From: an uncultured Clostridia bacterium | Lineage (GTDB): Bacteria > Bacillota > Clostridia > Christensenellales > UBA1242 | Assembly: GCA_946615295.1 (NCBI GenBank) | Contig: CAMOHL010000023.1 | Coordinates: forward strand, 1-9,032 | Reading direction: 5' to 3' | Length of the DNA stretch: 9,032 nucleotides | Notes under the pieces: model-generated | The model's input: the letters and a program-made list of their open reading frames with translations, nothing else | The model's database searches: none | Told to the model about the DNA's origin: nothing | Program-made: the position numbers and the translations under genes | Shown: piece after piece, positions 5,812 through 9,032 of the stretch | Numbering within the stretch: the first letter of the stretch is position 1 | Layout: each line of letters starts with the position of its first letter

Positions 5812-5879
5812 ATTCATTTAGGAATTTTATTTTAATTATTGTATGAATAAAAAAATGAATAAATATAAATTTTTATTCA
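5812..5879. repeat. Cluster of TGAAT/ATTCA motifs upstream of the ftsA promoter
   Basis: ATTCATTTA (5812-5820), TGAATAAA (5844-5851), TGAATAAA (5856-5863) and TTTATTCA (5872-5879) lie within 68 bp. The outer pair TGAATAAAAA (5844-5853) and TTTTTATTCA (5870-5879) is a perfect 10-bp inverted repeat. The motif recalls half-sites of ArgR/AhrC-type operators, but no standard full operator with the short central spacer is present. The AT-rich background makes chance similarity likely. Confidence 0.35.
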
Positions 5880-5926
5880 ATATGGTAAATATAACCAAAT
5901 AAAATAAATAAAATATATATTTATTG

Positions 5927-5955
5927 TTGACACAAAATTTTCTAAAAGGTATAAT
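5927..5955 (+). promoter_or_regulatory. Consensus sigma-A promoter of the ftsA-ftsZ operon
   Basis: TTGACA (5927-5932) and TATAAT (5950-5955) are both perfect and 17 bp apart. The RNA should start near 5962, giving a leader of about 33 nt. No further promoter is obvious between this one and ftsZ. Confidence 0.88.
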
Positions 5956-5983
5956 TATTCATATAATAGTTTAAGTATGCAAT

Positions 5984-5988
5984 GGAGG
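5984..5988 (+). promoter_or_regulatory. Ribosome binding site deciding the ftsA start
   Basis: GGAGG lies 6 nt before ATG 5995. An in-frame ATG at 5977 is upstream of this SD and has none of its own, so the protein should start at 5995. Confidence 0.85.
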
Positions 5989-5994
5989 AAGCTG

Positions 5995-7158
5995 ATGTCA
6001 GCAAAGTATGTTACTGTGCTAGATTTTGGGTCTAGCAAGATTAGTGTTATGATTGCTGAAAGTGGAATTAATAACACTTTTAACATTTTGGGGTCTGGAG
6101 ATGTTGAATATTCTGGTTTTATGAATGGAGAATTTGTTGAACCAGACAAGCTCTATGAATCAGTTGCAAATTGCATATTAAAAGCCGAAACAAACAGTGG
6201 CATCAAAGTTGAAAAGTTGCATATTGGTGTTCCTGCTGATTTCACTTTTGTAGAATGCAAAACAGCAAGTGTGGCATTCAACAAAAAAACAAAAATAACA
6301 AATGAAAATGTTTCAATGTTGTTTGACAATGCAAGCAAGGAAATCAGACATGACGACTACACAATCATCAGCCGTTCGCCAATATACTTTATGCTTGATG
6401 ATAACAGAAAGGTTATCGATCCAAAGGGAGAGGTTTCAACAAGACTTTCTGGACTTGTTAGCTTTGTTTTGGCAAACAACAAGTTTATTGAAACAATTGA
6501 TGGCATCCTAAAAAATATGGGTGTGAAAGAAGTTGAATACATAAGCAGTAGTTTGGCAGAAAGTTTGTATTTGATTGACCCACAAGTTAGAGATAGTGGT
6601 GCAATATTGATTGATATTGGATATCTCACAAGTTCAGTTGCCTTTATAAAGGGCGACGGATTGATTTCACTAAATCAATTTTCAGTTGGTGGTGGTCATA
6701 TTTCAGCTGACCTTTGTCAAATACTTCAAATTTCATTCAAAGAAGCTGAAAACTTAAAGAGAAAAGTTGTTTTGAGTTTGGCAGCAACTGATGAAGATTT
6801 TTATGAAGTTAGTCTAGATGGAAATGTTACACCAGTCAGTGCACAACTCACAAATCAAATTGTTGCAGCAAGACTTGATATGATTGTGGACTTAATCAAT
6901 AGATGTTTGATAAAGATTAGGGGCAACAACTATATCCCAATTTTTATCACTGGTGGTGGAGTTTGTTTGCTTAAAGGTGGAAAGGATTATTTAAGCAAGG
7001 GAATTGGAGAAAACATAGAAGTTGTTTCTAGCAACATTCCACAACTCAGCAAACCTACATATAGCAGTGTTTTAGGTCTTTTGGATTTAGCACTAAAAGA
7101 AAAGAAAAATCAAAAAATAAGCCTATTTCAAAAAATAAAAAAATGGTTTAAAAAATAA
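5995..7158 (+). CDS. ftsA: Cell division protein FtsA, membrane tether of the Z-ring
   Basis: This 387-aa actin-like ATPase anchors FtsZ filaments to the inner face of the membrane and recruits later divisome proteins. Residues from ATG 5995: phosphate-1 loop VLDFGSSKI (8-16, D10), the FtsA-specific 1C region around 80-160, phosphate-2 loop LIDIGYLTSS (205-214, D207), and adenosine motif IFITGGGVCLLKG (316-328). The last 14 residues, ISLFQKIKKWFKK preceded by K, form a basic amphipathic helix that fits the membrane-targeting sequence. The protein is a little shorter than E. coli (about 420) or B. subtilis (about 440) FtsA and diverged in sequence, but all landmark motifs are present. ftsZ follows after 10 nt, and the ftsA stop codon is part of the ftsZ ribosome binding site TAAGGAG. 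The general FtsA/MreB/DnaK fold is certain; position before ftsZ and the C-terminal helix make it FtsA. Confidence 0.93.
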   Translation: MSAKYVTVLDFGSSKISVMIAESGINNTFNILGSGDVEYSGFMNGEFVEPDKLYESVANCILKAETNSGIKVEKLHIGVPADFTFVECKTASVAFNKKTKITNENVSMLFDNASKEIRHDDYTIISRSPIYFMLDDNRKVIDPKGEVSTRLSGLVSFVLANNKFIETIDGILKNMGVKEVEYISSSLAESLYLIDPQVRDSGAILIDIGYLTSSVAFIKGDGLISLNQFSVGGGHISADLCQILQISFKEAENLKRKVVLSLAATDEDFYEVSLDGNVTPVSAQLTNQIVAARLDMIVDLINRCLIKIRGNNYIPIFITGGGVCLLKGGKDYLSKGIGENIEVVSSNIPQLSKPTYSSVLGLLDLALKEKKNQKISLFQKIKKWFKK

Positions 7159-7168
7159 GGAGTAAATT

Positions 7169-8401
7169 ATGTTTAACGAAGAAGAATTGATAAGAGATGA
7201 TTCAAGTGCCAATATCAAGGTTATTGGAGTAGGTGGTGGTGGTTGCAATGCCGTTTTAAGAATGATTGCATATAACTTCAAAGGACCAGAATTTATTGCT
7301 GTCAACACAGATAAGCAAGCTTTACTCAGCAATCCAGCTCCAAAGAGAATTCAAATTGGAGAAAAGCTCACAAAGGGATTGGGAGCAGGAGCAAATCCAG
7401 ATGTAGGTCAAAAAGCTGCAGAAGAAAGCAAGGCAAAAATAGCAGAAGCATTGCAAGGTGCTGACCTTGTATTTATCACAGCAGGTATGGGTGGTGGAAC
7501 AGGAACAGGAGCAGCTCCAGTTATTGCACAAATGGCAAAAGATATGGGAATTCTCACAATTGCCGTTGTTACAAAACCATTCCCATTTGAAGGAAAAATT
7601 AGAGCAGCAAATGCCGAAAAGGGTATTGCTAACTTAAAAAAATATGTTGACACACTCGTAATCATTCCAAACGAAAAACTATTGAAAGTTATGCCAAAAG
7701 GCACTTCAGTTTTTGAAAGTTTCAAAAAAGCAGACGAAGTGTTAAGACAAGGTATACAAGGTATTTCTGATTTGATTTTGAAACCAGGCATCATCAATCT
7801 TGACTTTGCCGATGTTAGAACAGTTATGAAAAATCGTGGATATGCACATATGGGCATTGGTGTTGGCAAGGGTGAAAACAAAGTGCAAGAAGCTGTTAGA
7901 AATGCAGTTTATAGTCCACTTTTGGAAACTCAAATTGAAGGTGCAACAGCAGTTCTTCTAAACATCAAGGGTGGTGTTGATATGGCTCTTGATGAAATCA
8001 ATGAAGCAAGTGAACTTGTAAGAGAAGTTGTTGATCCAAATTGTAATATCATATTTGGAACAAGCATCAACGAAAATATGAAAGATGAAGTTGAAGTTAC
8101 AATCATTGCAACAGGTTTCACAGGTGGAAGTTTTGAACCAAAAAAAGAACCTGAAACACAATCACCTTATGCAAAATTCTTTGGCTCAAATGTTGTTGGT
8201 GGTGGTCAACCAAGACAAACAACACAACAAACAAACTATGGAAATCCTTTTGGACAAGTTCCAAATCCATATATGCAAGGACAAAGACAAAATCCTTACA
8301 ATCAACAACCAGTTCAACAAAACATAAAAGAAGAAAATGGTCGACTTGTTGTTGATAAGGGAGATATTCCACCATTCCTTAAAAAACTAAAAAATCAATA
8401 A
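7169..8401 (+). CDS. ftsZ: Cell division GTPase FtsZ
   Basis: This 410-aa tubulin homologue polymerises at mid-cell to form the Z-ring. It carries the N-terminal nucleotide-binding [10 protein letters not shown] (20-29), the tubulin signature GGGTGTG (108-114), and the T7 loop NLDFADV (210-216), whose D212 and D215 complete GTP hydrolysis in the neighbouring subunit. The globular core ends near 320 at ATGFTGG. Residues about 321-390 are a Gln/Asn/Pro-rich disordered linker with three NP[FY]xQ units (359-363, 366-370, 375-379). The C-terminal peptide [12 protein letters not shown] (399-410) fits the conserved FtsA/SepF/ZapA-contacting tail. The ribosome binding site AAGGAG lies 6 nt before the ATG. 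It is transcribed with ftsA, and the operon ends at the strong hairpin at 8408. No key residue is missing. Confidence 0.98.
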   Translation: MFNEEELIRDDSSANIKVIGVGGGGCNAVLRMIAYNFKGPEFIAVNTDKQALLSNPAPKRIQIGEKLTKGLGAGANPDVGQKAAEESKAKIAEALQGADLVFITAGMGGGTGTGAAPVIAQMAKDMGILTIAVVTKPFPFEGKIRAANAEKGIANLKKYVDTLVIIPNEKLLKVMPKGTSVFESFKKADEVLRQGIQGISDLILKPGIINLDFADVRTVMKNRGYAHMGIGVGKGENKVQEAVRNAVYSPLLETQIEGATAVLLNIKGGVDMALDEINEASELVREVVDPNCNIIFGTSINENMKDEVEVTIIATGFTGGSFEPKKEPETQSPYAKFFGSNVVGGGQPRQTTQQTNYGNPFGQVPNPYMQGQRQNPYNQQPVQQNIKEENGRLVVDKGDIPPFLKKLKNQ

Positions 8402-8407
8402 AAAATC

Positions 8408-8447
8408 AAAAAAACATCAAAAAAGTTGAATATTTTGATGTTTTTTT
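8408..8447 (+). terminator. Bidirectional terminator between ftsZ and sigG
   Basis: A perfect 15-bp stem, 8408-8422 with 8433-8447, has the core ACATCAAAA/TTTTGATGT and a 10-nt loop. T8441-8447 is the U-tract for ftsZ. The A run at 8408-8414 reads as U7 on the minus strand, so the same hairpin can end the convergent sigG transcript. Confidence 0.9.
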
Positions 8448-8530
8448 ATGCTTTTTTTTATATTTTTTCAAAATTTGTTAAAATTATCAGCAATAAATTT
8501 TGTAACGATTATAATTATTTTAGCAAATTT

Positions 8531-8568
8531 TTTTAACATAAATCAAACTCTTATGAACTATGTTAAAA
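8531..8568. repeat. Perfect 10-bp inverted repeat overlapping the sigG 3' end
   Basis: TTTTAACATA (8531-8540) and TATGTTAAAA (8559-8568) are exact complements around an 18-nt loop, and the sigG stop codon (8563-8565) lies in one arm. Neither strand has a U-tract after it, so it is not a canonical terminator. It could stabilise the sigG mRNA 3' end, or be chance in AT-rich DNA. Confidence 0.4.
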
Positions 8569-9032
8569 GAAATCTTTTCTCATAGATTTTATCGCTTCTT
8601 TTTCAAGTCTTGACACTTGCGCTTGGCTTATGCCAACTTCGTTTGAAACTTCAATTTGAGTTTTACCCAAATAGTATCGCATGAGAAGAATTTGTCTTTC
8701 TCTATCAGAAAGTTTTTTAAGTGCATCTTTCAATGCAAAGTTTTCAATCCACTTGTCTTGATTGTTTTTGTTATCGCCAATTTGGTCCATAACTCTTATT
8801 GTTTCAGAACCGTCCTTATAAACAGGGTCAAACATACTCACAGGTTCTGCGAGTGCATCAAGTGCAAATGCAACTTCTCTTATACTTATGCCCAAGTCGT
8901 TAGAAATTTCGTCAATGCTAGGTTCGTTGTTGTTTTGTCTTGTCAGTTTTTCTCTTGATTTCAAAATTTGATAGGCGGTATCTCTAATGCTTCTAGAAAC
9001 TCTCAAACTGTTGTTATCTCTCAAAAATCTTC
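8563..9032 (-). CDS. sigG: RNA polymerase sporulation sigma factor, sigma-G-like, C-terminal part (5' end outside window)
   Basis: This is the last 155 residues of a sigma-70-family factor; the frame remains open to the right edge as ..RFLRDNNSLRVSRS. The codon at 9024 is an internal TTG (Leu), not a start. LRDNN-x-x-RVSRS-x-RD is typical of sigma-G, which drives late forespore genes, and the family is about 255-260 aa, so regions 1-2 lie outside. Region 3 contains a helix-turn-helix at SIDEISNDLGISIREVAFAL. Region 4 contains LSDRERQILLMRYY and the DNA-binding helix-turn-helix TQIEVSNEVGISQAQVSRLE, which contacts the -35 box. VMDQIGD lies between them. Sigma-F is the closest alternative, but DPVSxF-type wording and RVSRS favour sigma-G. 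It converges on ftsZ and shares a terminator with it. Promoter and forespore control signals are not in the window. Confidence 0.87.
   Translation of the reverse strand, partial: RFLRDNNSLRVSRSIRDTAYQILKSREKLTRQNNNEPSIDEISNDLGISIREVAFALDALAEPVSMFDPVYKDGSETIRVMDQIGDNKNNQDKWIENFALKDALKKLSDRERQILLMRYYLGKTQIEVSNEVGISQAQVSRLEKEAIKSMRKDFF

Noticed and set aside
5977..5994. Upstream ATG adding 6 residues to FtsA
   Set aside because: It lies before the GGAGG site that serves ATG 5995 and has no SD of its own.
7408..7881. Minus-strand open frame of 157 codons inside ftsZ
   Set aside because: It is fully antisense to conserved FtsZ sequence, has no ribosome binding site I can see and its protein shows no known motif. 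It is a shadow of ftsZ codon usage.
8448..8530. TATAAT at 8510-8515 as a plus-strand promoter antisense to sigG
   Set aside because: No -35 element lies at a usable distance, and TATAAT is common by chance in such AT-rich DNA.
8531..8568. Inverted repeat as the sigG terminator
   Set aside because: On the minus strand the bases after the stem are an A run and not T, so it lacks a U-tract. The hairpin at 8408-8447 fits far better.
9022..9024. TTG as a start of the sigma factor gene
   Set aside because: The frame stays open to the window edge, and the upstream residues RF continue the sigma-G consensus. The gene is simply cut by the window.
1..9032. Mobile element, phage remnant, CRISPR array, tRNA or riboswitch
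   Set aside because: No transposase or integrase frames, spaced direct repeats, tRNA cloverleaf or long structured leaders were seen. Leaders of the mapped promoters are all under about 40 nt.

Overview
The window reads as a chromosomal segment of a low-GC, spore-forming Gram-positive bacterium of the clostridial type. Support comes from AT-rich DNA, purine-rich AGGAGG-type ribosome binding sites, TTGACA/TATAAT promoters with 17-bp spacers, a RecD2-type helicase, and a sigma factor that resembles forespore sigma-G. All nine genes end in TAA. The strain cannot be named; an uncultured gut Clostridia lineage is a guess. No mobile element, CRISPR array, tRNA or rRNA was seen.

Layout. At 1-1139 (+) are the 3' end of recD2 and a GNAT acetyltransferase, probably one transcript ending in an AT-rich hairpin. 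At 1275-3188 (+) a monocistronic M16 zinc peptidase with an unrecognised C-terminal extension has its own promoter. Two bidirectional terminators then separate it from a convergent, stand-alone HD hydrolase of the Mesh1/small alarmone hydrolase type (3376-3948, -). Back to back with the hydrolase is an alpha-oxoamine synthase resembling serine palmitoyltransferase (4082-5299, +). Their promoters lie about 40 bp apart and both transcripts should have very short leaders. Next come a short ribosome hibernation factor (5486-5755, +), then ftsA-ftsZ (5995-8401, +) from a consensus promoter, and finally the 3' part of sigG (8563-9032, -), which converges on ftsZ.

How the genes relate. ftsA and ftsZ are a true operon building the Z-ring. 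sigG is near ftsZ, as in many sporeformers, but inverted, and spoIIGA and sigE are not between them. The alarmone hydrolase and the hibernation factor both fit stringent-response and stationary-phase physiology, but they are separate transcription units and a functional link is only inferred. Most of the window is housekeeping. I do not see a clear undescribed multi-gene system. The best leads are the M16 C-terminal extension, the SPT-like enzyme in a Gram-positive context, the stand-alone short HPF with a 5' hairpin, and a cluster of TGAAT-type motifs upstream of ftsA.
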